Shown here in pieces: positions 8,800 to 17,750 of a DNA stretch of 64,000 nt. Position 1 is the stretch's first letter; each line of letters begins with the position of its first letter. The DNA is from Ampullimonas aquatilis. Lineage in GTDB: Bacteria > Pseudomonadota > Gammaproteobacteria > Burkholderiales > Burkholderiaceae_D. A model generated the notes under the pieces. The model was given only the letters and a program-made list of their open reading frames with translations, was not told the DNA's origin and searched no databases. A program made the translations under genes and the position numbers. The stretch spans positions 2,976,001-3,040,000 of the forward strand of contig NZ_CP183834.1 in NCBI RefSeq assembly GCF_049675895.1, in the 5' to 3' direction.

Positions 8800-9516
8800 T
8801 CACTCCTGAACTACAAATGACTCAATGAGTGCGAGAACTTTCTGGTTCATCTCTTGCCATTGCGGCGCATATTTCCGGCGAAAGTGATAATTCACACCCA
8901 GTGACCATGGTGTGAATGTCCAGGTAGTGCAACCGGTGAGTAAGCTATCTCTTTCTTCACTACCAAGGGTACAGTCCATATAAAGATCATTTTTTTGATA
9001 TTCGGCAATAAACATTTCATTCCAAAACCACAAATCCGGTCCCGGCTCCTCCCAGAATTTCCAGTGAATCCCTTTGCCTCTTAATTGTTGTTGTCCCTTG
9101 TAATAATCCAGACCATATAGTGGGTTTGGTTGATGTGATAGACCCAGGATGTCTAAATGTATTAAAAAGGCAATGTCCTTGGCATGACGACGATCCAGTC
9201 CACGTATATCGATTTCTATTTGATTGGAGTCCTCTTCGCCACGCTCTTCCTTTGTGGCCAGATCCCAAGGCTTCAAGCTGGGGTAGACCCCAGCCAAATA
9301 AATAATAGAACCATTAGGGCTCGGTCCAAACGAATAGGCAGACGGTATTTTCAATTTCTTTTTATTAATACATTGGCGGCCCTCACGCGATTCGTCATAT
9401 TGCAAGCAATAGGTGATTCCAAAAGTCGGCTTATTGGTATTTGAATCACAACCAATCAATATGGGAATTGAAAAAAGACCCAATAACAATCGTTCAATCA
9501 GGATCCTATTTTTCAT
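8800..9516 (-). CDS. Predicted lipoprotein of unknown function beside Fic
   Basis: I do not recognise this 238-residue protein. The chosen start (ATG 9514-9516) gives MKNRILIERLLLGLFSIPIL followed by IGC, a plausible lipoprotein signal with Cys23, so it is probably anchored in the envelope. The mature part is rich in Trp, Tyr and charged residues, with paired Cys in ITYCLQYDESREGRQC and in the C-terminal DCTLGSEERDSLLTGC segment. The frame extends upstream to 9663, but only into the Fic gene. Its start overlaps the end of the Fic gene by 11 bases, so the two are probably translated together. AT-rich codon use suggests joint acquisition with fic. Confidence 0.7.
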   Translation of the reverse strand: MKNRILIERLLLGLFSIPILIGCDSNTNKPTFGITYCLQYDESREGRQCINKKKLKIPSAYSFGPSPNGSIIYLAGVYPSLKPWDLATKEERGEEDSNQIEIDIRGLDRRHAKDIAFLIHLDILGLSHQPNPLYGLDYYKGQQQLRGKGIHWKFWEEPGPDLWFWNEMFIAEYQKNDLYMDCTLGSEERDSLLTGCTTWTFTPWSLGVNYHFRRKYAPQWQEMNQKVLALIESFVVQE

Positions 9517-10651
9517 TAAATACCGCCAGATAGGCACTGAACATAAATACCCGATTACGACTTTGCCCGGTAATTTCTTGCAATATCTCGTGCCGACACA
9601 TGGTGGCAACCAGATCATTAGCAGCTTTATAGCTGAGCCCACAATATGTCTGGACATCTTCAACCGTTACGGCAGGGTGCTGAAACAAGGCATTGAGCAA
9701 GCCTTGTGCACTAATACTGCGTCGCCCAAAATAGCTGGGCAAATTGGACTCTATCCGGGCTTTCAATTCCAGAATTTTAGACAGTGTTTTAACTGCCAAA
9801 CTGGCCGTTTGTTCAATGCCGACCAGAAAGTATTTAAGCCATTGCAGCATATCGCTCTTGTTGCGCACCACCATCAGGTTATCGTAATACAGGCTTTTGT
9901 TTTTTTCAAAATAACTGGAAAGGTACAGCAAAGGCTTTTCCAGTAAACCCTCACTTACCAGATACAAAGTGATCAGCAAACGGCCGATCCGTCCATTACC
10001 ATCCAAAAATGGATGAATGGTTTCGAACTGGTAATGCGCAATGGCAATTCGTACCAACGCAGGCACTTGAATATCACGGTTGTGCAGAAATTTTTCGAGA
10101 TCACCCATCAAATCATTGACCACAGGATGATGCGGAGGAATGAATGTGGCATCCGCCAGGCTATTGCCACCAATCCAGTTTTGACTAGTACGAAATTCCC
10201 CAGGCAACTTGTGCTCTCCTCGCACACTATCCAGCAAAACAGCGTGCGTTTCTTTCAGCAAGCGAGTCGACAGGGGCAATGTTTCCAGCGCGATAATCGC
10301 TTGATTCAGAGCCTGGATGTAGTTTTGTACTTCTTGCCAGTCATTCCGGGATTCAGGAGCAATATCCGCGGCAGGCAAAATAGCCTGCTGCATATTGGTT
10401 TGAGTGCCCTCGATACGACTGGAAACTACCGCCTCTTTGGTGACATGTAATTGAATGAACAAATCGATATTAGGCACAAGCCGTGCATAAGAATTAAGTT
10501 CACCCAGTCTGACCGCAGCCTTTTCCAATAAAGTATTGATGAGCGATGTTTGCCAGACCCATTCATCATTAATCGTTGTCGGCATGAAATAACGGTATTC
10601 ATAACCTTTTTTGTAATGACCGGCCGTGAATTTCTCAAGATAAATAGTCAT
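9506..10651 (-). CDS. Fic family protein (class II, N-terminal inhibitory helix, C-terminal winged helix)
   Basis: A likely AMP-transferase: Fic enzymes move AMP (or other phosphate groups) from a nucleotide to a target hydroxyl. The active-site motif HPFLDGNGRIGR is intact at 213-224 and the target-binding flap RTSQNWIGG lies at about 154-162. An inhibitory motif S-x-x-x-E-G (S77 to G82, in SSRIEG) precedes the Fic core, which defines class II autoinhibition. The C-terminal ~90 residues look like a winged helix (TVEDVQTYCGLSYKAANDLVATM). At 381 residues it is a normal length. ATG at 10649-10651. It shares a transcript with the lipoprotein gene, and a large perfect palindrome lies upstream. 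No separate antitoxin is seen. Confidence 0.93.
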   Translation of the reverse strand: MTIYLEKFTAGHYKKGYEYRYFMPTTINDEWVWQTSLINTLLEKAAVRLGELNSYARLVPNIDLFIQLHVTKEAVVSSRIEGTQTNMQQAILPAADIAPESRNDWQEVQNYIQALNQAIIALETLPLSTRLLKETHAVLLDSVRGEHKLPGEFRTSQNWIGGNSLADATFIPPHHPVVNDLMGDLEKFLHNRDIQVPALVRIAIAHYQFETIHPFLDGNGRIGRLLITLYLVSEGLLEKPLLYLSSYFEKNKSLYYDNLMVVRNKSDMLQWLKYFLVGIEQTASLAVKTLSKILELKARIESNLPSYFGRRSISAQGLLNALFQHPAVTVEDVQTYCGLSYKAANDLVATMCRHEILQEITGQSRNRVFMFSAYLAVFNEK

Positions 10652-10694
10652 GTTAACTGCCCTATATAAAGGCTAACAAAGTAAGATATATTCA

Positions 10695-10732
10695 ATTATA
10701 TTTTACTTTTTTTATTAAAAGTAAAATATAAT
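10695..10732. promoter_or_regulatory. Perfect 16-bp inverted repeat upstream of fic
   Basis: The arms ATTATATTTTACTTTT (10695-10710) and their exact complement (10717-10732) flank a 6-base loop. The centre is 65 bases upstream of the Fic ATG, a plausible operator position. Arms made almost only of A/T argue against an intrinsic terminator. Confidence 0.6.
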
Positions 10733-11280
10733 CCATCTTAAATTACTTTCAATTGGGCAAACCAAATTACTTATTATTCAGCCATCATTCACAGTAAATA
10801 ATATTCATTTTAAGAAAACGATCCATCCTTCTTAAAATAAAAACAGGATAAAAGACATACGATCATTGGTGAATTCCAGTTGAAAACTCTTGCTCCAGAC
10901 AGGCTTTCAGATTTGCCTCTTCAACCAGTTCAAACGCCATCATGCCGTGACCGTTTCAGTCATTTCACCAATCTTTATCACCCCAAGTAAATATTGGTCA
11001 GATATCCAAACTCAGATTTTCAAATCCAAATAAAATTGCTTATTGATTGAAGCTTGAAGCAAGCCAATCTCAGTACGATAAAACCGAGCCTGACAATTTG
11101 TGTACCTCAATATTGAGGATACTGCAGAATGGCTTTTTTGCCTTTACAAAAACCAACCAAGCAACTTATGCCAGCGTTTGAATGGATATTGCTGCAACCA
11201 TGTTGGCAAGATTATCAGGCGCCGCTGAAGTTGGATAGACAATGAAGGGATAGACATCAGGCTGACGAACGCGCAAAGCT

Positions 11281-11319
11281 TGCACAAGATTCAGGCAATG
11301 ATTGTCTGAATCTTGTGCA
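11281..11319. terminator. Strong hairpin downstream of the macroglobulin gene
   Basis: A perfect 14-bp stem, TGCACAAGATTCAG (11281-11294) with 11306-11319, extends by one G-T and three pairs to a 3-base loop. It lies 30 bases after the stop of the macroglobulin gene. No T-run follows on the minus strand, so it may be a transcript-end stabiliser rather than a classical terminator. Confidence 0.5.
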
Positions 11320-11348
11320 CCCGATGATCAAGAATGGCTGCACCGTTG

Positions 11349-14300
11349 TTATTGCACCTTGGCTTCTGCCTTGGTTGCAACTTTATCTACGGCTTTTTCA
11401 GCAGGTTTATCGGTAGCCTTGTCAGCCGCTTTATCGGCTGGTTTGCTCACATTTTTGGCGTTACGATCGGTAATGACAATGGTCGTGTTACCCGCGCCAA
11501 TACCACGAATCTCAGGACGGTACATGTCTTCGGCATACGTCGGTGGCACGACAAATTTGCCTGGCGTAACCACACGCACCTGATAGAACACTTCCAGACG
11601 CTGGCCTAAAGTTGCTGCCACAACGTAGCGATCATCCCGATATTCCACATGCTTGATACGGGCATCGGAAAGCGCGCTGGCCACGTTAACACCACCAATC
11701 ACAAACTCGCTTGACTGCGGACCTTGAGAAATATTTAAATTTTCAACTTCAAAACCTGCCGGAATCCGATCCACAATCATGCCATCGTTAATGGTCTGTT
11801 TGGATTCGGCACGCACCCGCACAATCAGCATATCACCGACCTTGAGGGGACGACCTGCATATGCATCACCGCTGGTTTCAAACCAGTCACGCCCCACATT
11901 GATGATGTCATTGCGCGGTGCCGGCGCCTTGCTTGGATAACCCTGCATATCCACTTCAACAAAGAGTGGCTCACCATGCTTGCTATGAATTTCCACACCC
12001 TGTTTCACCGCCTCGGCAGTCAAGCTGCGCAGCTCGGTACCTTTGCTGCTCATGCCATCGACCTTGTCTTTGCTGTTGATGGTGGCAGTCCACTCGCCAC
12101 TTTTGATGTCGCCACCGGCAGCACGCGCAGCGAGGAACAAGGCCAACCGCTCTTGCGTGGAGTAGTAACCGCGATTGCCCATCACTTCGGCCACATTAAA
12201 GAGCATGACTTCGCGTTTGGGATGATTGATCTTGTGCTTGACCAGCAAGGCATAGCTCAAGGACAGGTCACGCACCTGCGAACCATAATCACCCAGCCAT
12301 TCGCCCCAGTAATAGTTGTTGCGATTGATGCCATAAGGTTTGTTCATCGCTTCATCAATGGCAGTTTTGGCACGCGCTTCATCACCCATCAACTGCAGGG
12401 CAATGCCCAGATGAATCAATGGCAAGGGTGACTTGGCACGATCGCGATAGGTATCAAACAAGGTGCGCAAAGTGGACAGTGGCGCCTGTTGCTGGCGTGC
12501 CAACACGTAGGCAATGTGTGCCGATTCGGCAAAGCGCTGATGCTGATTGCGGATCAGTTCGTAGTCGCGATAATCATAGTTGCCATTGCCATCGATTTTG
12601 AGCGTGGCGGGCAAGGTGCCAAACTGGTTGGGTGCCTGCTGCAATTGCGTCAGCATCGCCTCACCGGCACGCTTGGTGATGCTATCGGGAACATTGAATC
12701 CAGCGTCCTTGGCATCCATCAAAAAGCCCATCACATAAGCAGTCATCCAGACTTCATAGGTACTGACATTGCCACTATTCCCCCACAGGGTAAAGCCGCC
12801 ACGGGGCTGCTGATAACCGGCAATCCGGTTAATTGCACCTTCAATAAAGCTGGCGCGCTGCTCCCAGGTGCGCGGTTCCAGACCAACCGCCTTGGCACCG
12901 GCTTCATCAATGAACACATGCGGATAAGCCGCGCTGGTGGTCTGTTCCAGGCAACCATAAGGATAATCCAGCAAGCCCTTGACGATGTTGCGGACATTAA
13001 GTGGTGGCTTGTTGGAAAGGCTGATGCTGGCATTGGCCGAACCGGCATAAAAACGTTCGAGCAAGGCCGGGTCCAGTTTGAAGCTACCGTTCGGTTCAAT
13101 CCGCACGCGTTTGATATCACGTTCTGGCGGGGTGATCGGCTGTACCTGCAACCAGGCTTCGCGCTGGATATTGATTTTGCCTGCCGAGATCCCCAGCTTG
13201 AGCGGTGCCAGACCATAGGCATCGGTAGCTTCAATACCAAAGTGCAGGATGCTGCGCTGTTTGTCCTTCAGGTTCACGGTCTTGCTGCCTTCGGTAATTT
13301 TGGCCAAACCACTCGCCGACAGATCAATCTTGATATCTTGTGTGGCGCCACTCAAGTTGGTGACATCCAGCGCGATGGTGGCCTGATCGCCGGGCGAAAT
13401 AAAGCGCGGCAAATTCAGCTCGGCCACAATCGGGGCGGCAACCACCATCTCGGCTTCGGCGTTGCCATAATGATCAGCGGTTTGCGCAACGGCCATCAAA
13501 CGCAATGTGCCGTTAAAGTCGGGAATGTCGAGTGGAATCTCGGCTTCACCATTGGCGTTGAGTGCGACCGGGCCACTAAACAGATCCACCAGCTTGACCT
13601 TTTTCGGCATGCTCTTGCTGTCGCGCATGCCGGCATCACCACCCCACTTGAGCTTGCCGCGGGTGCCGTCCATTTTTTCGATCAGCTTGCCGTAGATGTC
13701 CATCACATCGGCACCATACCGATGCTTGCCAAAGAAGAAGTCCAGTGGGTCCGGCGTGGCAAACTTCGTGATATTTAAAATCCCAACATCGACTGCCGAG
13801 AGCGTGACATAGGCACTGTTTTTATCATTGACCAGTCCATCCACCTTGATCTTCACAGTCGTGCGTTTTTCCGGCTCCACCTTGGCGGGTGCGCTGAGTA
13901 CCACCTTGAGTTTGCGATCATCGCGTGCCAATGGCAAATGGATCAGACCCAAGGCACGGGCTGGCGTGACTCGATCACCCGCACTGCCCGGACGAAACAC
14001 CGCGACCGAAATATACAGATCATGACGGTTCCATTTTTCATCCACATAAATATCCACGGTCGAGCCGGCTGTCTTCACATCGGTGCGCTTGGTGTACAGC
14101 ACCCTGTCACCCTCGACCGTGATGAGTGCTTCACCATCATGCGGTGGTGTGATCGTCAAACGGGCACGATCACCCGCCTTGTAAGGTGCGTGTTCGAGCT
14201 TGAGCTGGACGCGATCAGGACGATTGCCGACGTCCTCGGCATCGCGTGATCCCCAGCCAGCGTAAAAACGGTAACGCGTGGTCTGATTGGTTTCGGGATC

Positions 14301-16553
14301 GGTCACATCCAGCCGGTAACGGCCATACTTCACCGGCAAGGCCACCTTGACACGATTATCCAGTTTGAGAATGCGTGACTCGATCAGTTCATCGGCATCG
14401 GTATAGCCCGAATGCCAGCCACGCTGATCGTCATAGCGCCAGTAATAGCGACGATCTTCATTGAACAACCGTAACTGTGCACCGTTTAATGGAGCAAGCT
14501 TGCCCTGAATATCCACACGAATCAGTTCAAACTCGGCCAGATTGTTTTCACGGCTGGTGTCGTTATCAAACAGGGGGCGCACACCAATCAATTGTGGTGC
14601 TGGCCACCAGCTCCGCTCGATCGAGCGCACCACCGGACGACCACCCGACTCCAGCAAGCTGAAACTGGTACGCAACTTCATTGGCGAATGACGACCATCA
14701 AACGCAACGGGCACCGTGACCTCAGCCTTGCCTTCGTCATTGAGCGCGGTTTCTTCCAGATCCTGACGGTTACGCTGATTATCGTCGGCCACATCACCAA
14801 AAATAAAACCCGGCCAGGTCTTGGCGACGGGATTGCGGTCACGTTCGCTGAACACACTACCCAGCAGACGATTGCCTGCTGCAGGCGCCCCAAACAGATA
14901 ATCACCCTTCACCGCAATGGTCAGGCCTTCATAGCCCTTCAAGCTGTCGGCGCTTGCTTGCAAATCCATTTTCATGCGTTCAGGCAAAAACTCTTCCACC
15001 GAAAATTTCCACACGCTATCAGGTTGCTTGGCAGCAGGATCAACCCGCACCTCCAGCGCCCACGAGCCTGTCTGCGCATCGGCAGGCAAAGCCAGTGTAT
15101 GTTGATAGTAGCCCGTCATATTGCCCTTGGGCTTGAGCAGCACCGTTTGCACAGTGCGACCATCCGGGCGCTTGATGACGGCAGTCAAAGGCACGGCGTT
15201 GGGTGTGCCGCTGGCAGCGAGGGGTTTGCCATCGGCATCACGGGCAATCACTGAAATGTCAAACTTTTCGCCAGGACGATACAGGTCGCGCCCCGAATAG
15301 ACAAACAGCTTGTTATTGCTGGGCAGATAACCGCCAATATCAAACTCGGACAAATCCAGCGCTGGGTCCTGCACCGCAATCACCGACAGCTCGTTACCGT
15401 GACGCGCGGTAATCACGCTGACGTTGTCATTGGCACCCGCAAACACGGCGTGACCTTCGCCATCACTTTTAGCACGGCTGAGCACCTTGGCGTTGTCGTC
15501 GAGCAATTCAAAATCAATGCCACTGAGCGCCTTGCCGCTCTTGAGTGAAGTCGCAAAGGCATCAATCTGATTGGCAAAGCGACGCGCATGCAGGCCAATA
15601 TCGCTAACATAAAAATAGCTGACCTGATAATCCGCTGCAAATTTGCCGGGCTGGTTCATCACCGCCACATAGACGCCAGGCTCCTGCAATTCCTTGATGT
15701 CTTCCACCGGGATGAAGGTCACATGACGGCGATTTTTTTTGTCGTCGGTATTAAAGCGGCCCAGATAGACACTCTTGGCCATTTCGCGCAGATTGTCCAG
15801 CTCATAGCCCGATATCTGGCCTTTAAGGTTGCGATTGCTGTAGTAATCATCATAGCCCTCACCTTCGCCACCCCCCTCGGCATCATCAGTGTTGTCTTCA
15901 TCGGCATTCTTTTTGGCCTTGGGACGATTACCCGCCGCGCGTGCCAAAAATGCGGGTAATTGGCTGGCTTCCACTTTCAGGAATTGAATATCCACTTCGG
16001 GCGTATTAACGGTGACAATCGGCAAGCCACCATTCTGTTTGGCGGGCAATACCACGCCCTTGCTGGCAAAAAAGAACGAAGGTGCCATGGCTTCGCTGGC
16101 CACATCGCAAGTGTGGGTATCGGACAACTTGCTGCCATCTTTGGCGCGCAGATCCGTCTTGATTTCAATCTGGTAAGCACGCTCAGGCAGGATGTAAGGG
16201 AAATAAATCGTGCGCGGATTGGTGCCGACGGCCCAGCTGCCTTGCAGGATTTTTTTAGGTGAATCGCCTTCCACCTTGACCGGCTGGCCGGAATCATCGG
16301 TCTGACTGGCGCCGACATCGCTGACGGTAATCAGCTTGTCAAAGTTTTGGCTGCGATCAATTGGCTGGGTAAAACTGATGGCCAGCGCCGGGGACTCATC
16401 CAGCAACCGTGCCTGACAACCCACAAAGTCAAAGGGTTCAGATTGGGCGACATCAGCAGTTTCGAGGCGTGCCGGATGCTGATTTTTATAGAACCAGCCC
16501 CCCACCAGCACTGACACCAGCACAAGCGCTACCAGCGCAATCCGCTTGCCCAT
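11349..16553 (-). CDS. yfhM: Bacterial alpha-2-macroglobulin family protein (YfhM-like protease trap)
   Basis: A giant 1734-residue periplasmic protein. Bacterial macroglobulins trap attacking proteases with a reactive thioester, and are thought to protect cells after envelope breach together with PBP1C. The thioester motif CLEQ is present (C1201-Q1204, in YPYGCLEQTTSAAYP). N-terminal MG domains come first, then the MG2-type region, then the thioester helical domain (GGFTLWGNSGNVSTYEVWMTAY) and a C-terminal receptor-like domain. The first 22 residues form one hydrophobic helix without a lipobox, so it is probably a signal anchor, whereas E. coli YfhM is a lipoprotein. The last ~35 residues are a Lys/Ala/Asp-rich repeat tail. 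The start ATG is 16551-16553. Confidence 0.93.
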   Translation of the reverse strand: MGKRIALVALVLVSVLVGGWFYKNQHPARLETADVAQSEPFDFVGCQARLLDESPALAISFTQPIDRSQNFDKLITVSDVGASQTDDSGQPVKVEGDSPKKILQGSWAVGTNPRTIYFPYILPERAYQIEIKTDLRAKDGSKLSDTHTCDVASEAMAPSFFFASKGVVLPAKQNGGLPIVTVNTPEVDIQFLKVEASQLPAFLARAAGNRPKAKKNADEDNTDDAEGGGEGEGYDDYYSNRNLKGQISGYELDNLREMAKSVYLGRFNTDDKKNRRHVTFIPVEDIKELQEPGVYVAVMNQPGKFAADYQVSYFYVSDIGLHARRFANQIDAFATSLKSGKALSGIDFELLDDNAKVLSRAKSDGEGHAVFAGANDNVSVITARHGNELSVIAVQDPALDLSEFDIGGYLPSNNKLFVYSGRDLYRPGEKFDISVIARDADGKPLAASGTPNAVPLTAVIKRPDGRTVQTVLLKPKGNMTGYYQHTLALPADAQTGSWALEVRVDPAAKQPDSVWKFSVEEFLPERMKMDLQASADSLKGYEGLTIAVKGDYLFGAPAAGNRLLGSVFSERDRNPVAKTWPGFIFGDVADDNQRNRQDLEETALNDEGKAEVTVPVAFDGRHSPMKLRTSFSLLESGGRPVVRSIERSWWPAPQLIGVRPLFDNDTSRENNLAEFELIRVDIQGKLAPLNGAQLRLFNEDRRYYWRYDDQRGWHSGYTDADELIESRILKLDNRVKVALPVKYGRYRLDVTDPETNQTTRYRFYAGWGSRDAEDVGNRPDRVQLKLEHAPYKAGDRARLTITPPHDGEALITVEGDRVLYTKRTDVKTAGSTVDIYVDEKWNRHDLYISVAVFRPGSAGDRVTPARALGLIHLPLARDDRKLKVVLSAPAKVEPEKRTTVKIKVDGLVNDKNSAYVTLSAVDVGILNITKFATPDPLDFFFGKHRYGADVMDIYGKLIEKMDGTRGKLKWGGDAGMRDSKSMPKKVKLVDLFSGPVALNANGEAEIPLDIPDFNGTLRLMAVAQTADHYGNAEAEMVVAAPIVAELNLPRFISPGDQATIALDVTNLSGATQDIKIDLSASGLAKITEGSKTVNLKDKQRSILHFGIEATDAYGLAPLKLGISAGKINIQREAWLQVQPITPPERDIKRVRIEPNGSFKLDPALLERFYAGSANASISLSNKPPLNVRNIVKGLLDYPYGCLEQTTSAAYPHVFIDEAGAKAVGLEPRTWEQRASFIEGAINRIAGYQQPRGGFTLWGNSGNVSTYEVWMTAYVMGFLMDAKDAGFNVPDSITKRAGEAMLTQLQQAPNQFGTLPATLKIDGNGNYDYRDYELIRNQHQRFAESAHIAYVLARQQQAPLSTLRTLFDTYRDRAKSPLPLIHLGIALQLMGDEARAKTAIDEAMNKPYGINRNNYYWGEWLGDYGSQVRDLSLSYALLVKHKINHPKREVMLFNVAEVMGNRGYYSTQERLALFLAARAAGGDIKSGEWTATINSKDKVDGMSSKGTELRSLTAEAVKQGVEIHSKHGEPLFVEVDMQGYPSKAPAPRNDIINVGRDWFETSGDAYAGRPLKVGDMLIVRVRAESKQTINDGMIVDRIPAGFEVENLNISQGPQSSEFVIGGVNVASALSDARIKHVEYRDDRYVVAATLGQRLEVFYQVRVVTPGKFVVPPTYAEDMYRPEIRGIGAGNTTIVITDRNAKNVSKPADKAADKATDKPAEKAVDKVATKAEAKVQ

Positions 16554-16648
16554 ATACCGTCCCCCTGTATTTTTTAAAGACCTTATTTATAGCACTGAAG
16601 CAATACAAAATAAACCATACTCCCTGTAAATTATAAAATTAGGATTAT

Positions 16649-17080
16649 TTACAGCTTGCTTTTATATTCGCAGTTTTCTTTGAGACAGTTACCATACAGT
16701 GACAGGGCATGCTCCTGAATGGAAAAGCCCCGATCCTTGGCAATCTGCACCTGCAGGCGCTCAATCTCAGGTGCATAAAACTCTTCCACCCGACCACATT
16801 GCAAACAGACCAGATGGTCGTGATGAGAGCCTTCATTAAGCTCAAAAACCGCCTTGCCGGTTTCAAAATGGTTGCGACTCAACAAGCCCGCCTGCTCAAA
16901 TTGGGTCAGGACGCGATAGACTGTGGCCAGGCCGATGTCGAGGTTTTCGCCCAGCAAAATGCGATACACGTCTTCGGCTGACATATGGCGCACGCTACTG
17001 TTCTGGAAGATTTCCAGCACTTTCAAGCGCGGTAAAGTGGCTTTAAGACCGATACTTTTCAGTTCATTGGGATTGCTCAT
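16649..17080 (-). CDS. fur: Ferric uptake regulator Fur
   Basis: Dimeric Fe(II)-dependent repressor of iron uptake genes, 143 residues from MSNPNELKSIGLKATLPR. The N-terminal winged helix includes SAEDVYRILLGENLDIGLATVYRVL. The metal region reads EGSHHDHLVCLQCGRVEEF, with the histidine cluster and the CxxC zinc pair. A longer frame begins at 17122, but the family start is at 17080. It is divergent from bamE with 100 bases between, the classical fur-omlA arrangement. An 8-bp inverted repeat (17109-17133) lies in that gap. Confidence 0.96.
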   Translation of the reverse strand: MSNPNELKSIGLKATLPRLKVLEIFQNSSVRHMSAEDVYRILLGENLDIGLATVYRVLTQFEQAGLLSRNHFETGKAVFELNEGSHHDHLVCLQCGRVEEFYAPEIERLQVQIAKDRGFSIQEHALSLYGNCLKENCEYKSKL

Positions 17081-17108
17081 TGACCGATTCCATAGAAAGA
17101 CAGACCAG

Positions 17109-17133
17109 CCTGATGCCGACAAGATGCATCAGG
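17109..17133. promoter_or_regulatory. Inverted repeat between fur and bamE
   Basis: CCTGATGC (17109-17116) and GCATCAGG (17126-17133) are exact complements separated by 9 bases, in the 100-base divergent gap. It may serve either gene. It does not look like a standard Fur box. Confidence 0.35.
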
Positions 17134-17180
17134 TCGTTTACACTTGCAATTTTTCGATTTTACTTGGGGCACACACCCAA

Positions 17181-17669
17181 ATGATGAATATTCCTTCTAA
17201 ATTATTTTCTCGCACTTTTGTCCTGCTTGCAGGCTGCCTGATCATCGTCCTGTCGGCGCTCACTTTGAGCGGCTGCTCCTACTTCAATCAGGGGACGGGC
17301 TATATCGCCAATTCGGTCACACCATACCGGATTGACATTATCCAGGGCAACTTCATTTCCCGCGAAATGGCCAGCCAGCTCAAAACCGGCATGTCACGCG
17401 ACCAGGTCCGGTTTGTCCTGGGCACACCGCTGGTGACCGACATGTTCCACGCCGATCGCTGGGATTATGTGTTTGCCTACCGTACCGGCTCGGGCAAAAA
17501 CAAAGGTCAGATCGAGCAGCATAATCTGGCCCTGTTCTTTGAAGGCGACCGGCTGGCGCGCTACACCGCCACCGAGGACCTGCCGACCGAAGCCGAGTTT
17601 GTCGAGCGCATCGACGCTTCGCGCCCCAAGGCACGCACTTCCATCTGGGGCAATCTGTTTGGCTCTTGA
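17181..17669 (+). CDS. bamE: Outer membrane assembly lipoprotein BamE (SmpA/OmlA)
   Basis: Small lipoprotein of the BAM complex that inserts beta-barrel proteins into the outer membrane; 162 residues. The signal peptide ends in LSGC (Cys32, followed by SYF); an earlier LAGC at 16-19 is less likely to be the processing site. The SmpA/OmlA domain includes QGNFISREMASQLKTGMSRDQVRFVLGTPLVTDMFHADRWDYVF. Two tandem ATGs (17181, 17184) are possible starts; the upstream frame to 16923 runs into fur and is not used. dapB follows 81 bases later in the same direction. Confidence 0.94.
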   Translation: MMNIPSKLFSRTFVLLAGCLIIVLSALTLSGCSYFNQGTGYIANSVTPYRIDIIQGNFISREMASQLKTGMSRDQVRFVLGTPLVTDMFHADRWDYVFAYRTGSGKNKGQIEQHNLALFFEGDRLARYTATEDLPTEAEFVERIDASRPKARTSIWGNLFGS

Positions 17670-17750
17670 TGTGGCCAATCGTGCCACGTCAACGCTTAAC
17701 TTGCTTTACCCATTAAATTTGTCATCACCTCGCTACAACAAGGCCAATCC

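Larger units (their letters stand above)
10652..11348. other. 697-base AT-rich gene-free region
   Basis: No credible gene is visible on either strand. It contains a 16-bp palindrome (10695-10732), a 9-bp inverted repeat TTTTAAGAA/TTCTTAAAA (10808-10837) and a strong hairpin (11281-11319). It is the upstream side of the Fic-lipoprotein pair and the downstream side of the macroglobulin gene. Composition is distinctly more AT-rich than the flanking genes. Confidence 0.6.

Noticed and set aside
12489..13778. 429-codon plus-strand frame inside the macroglobulin gene
   Set aside because: The opposite frame has the thioester motif and family domains; this one is rich in His, Gln and Arg as antisense frames are.
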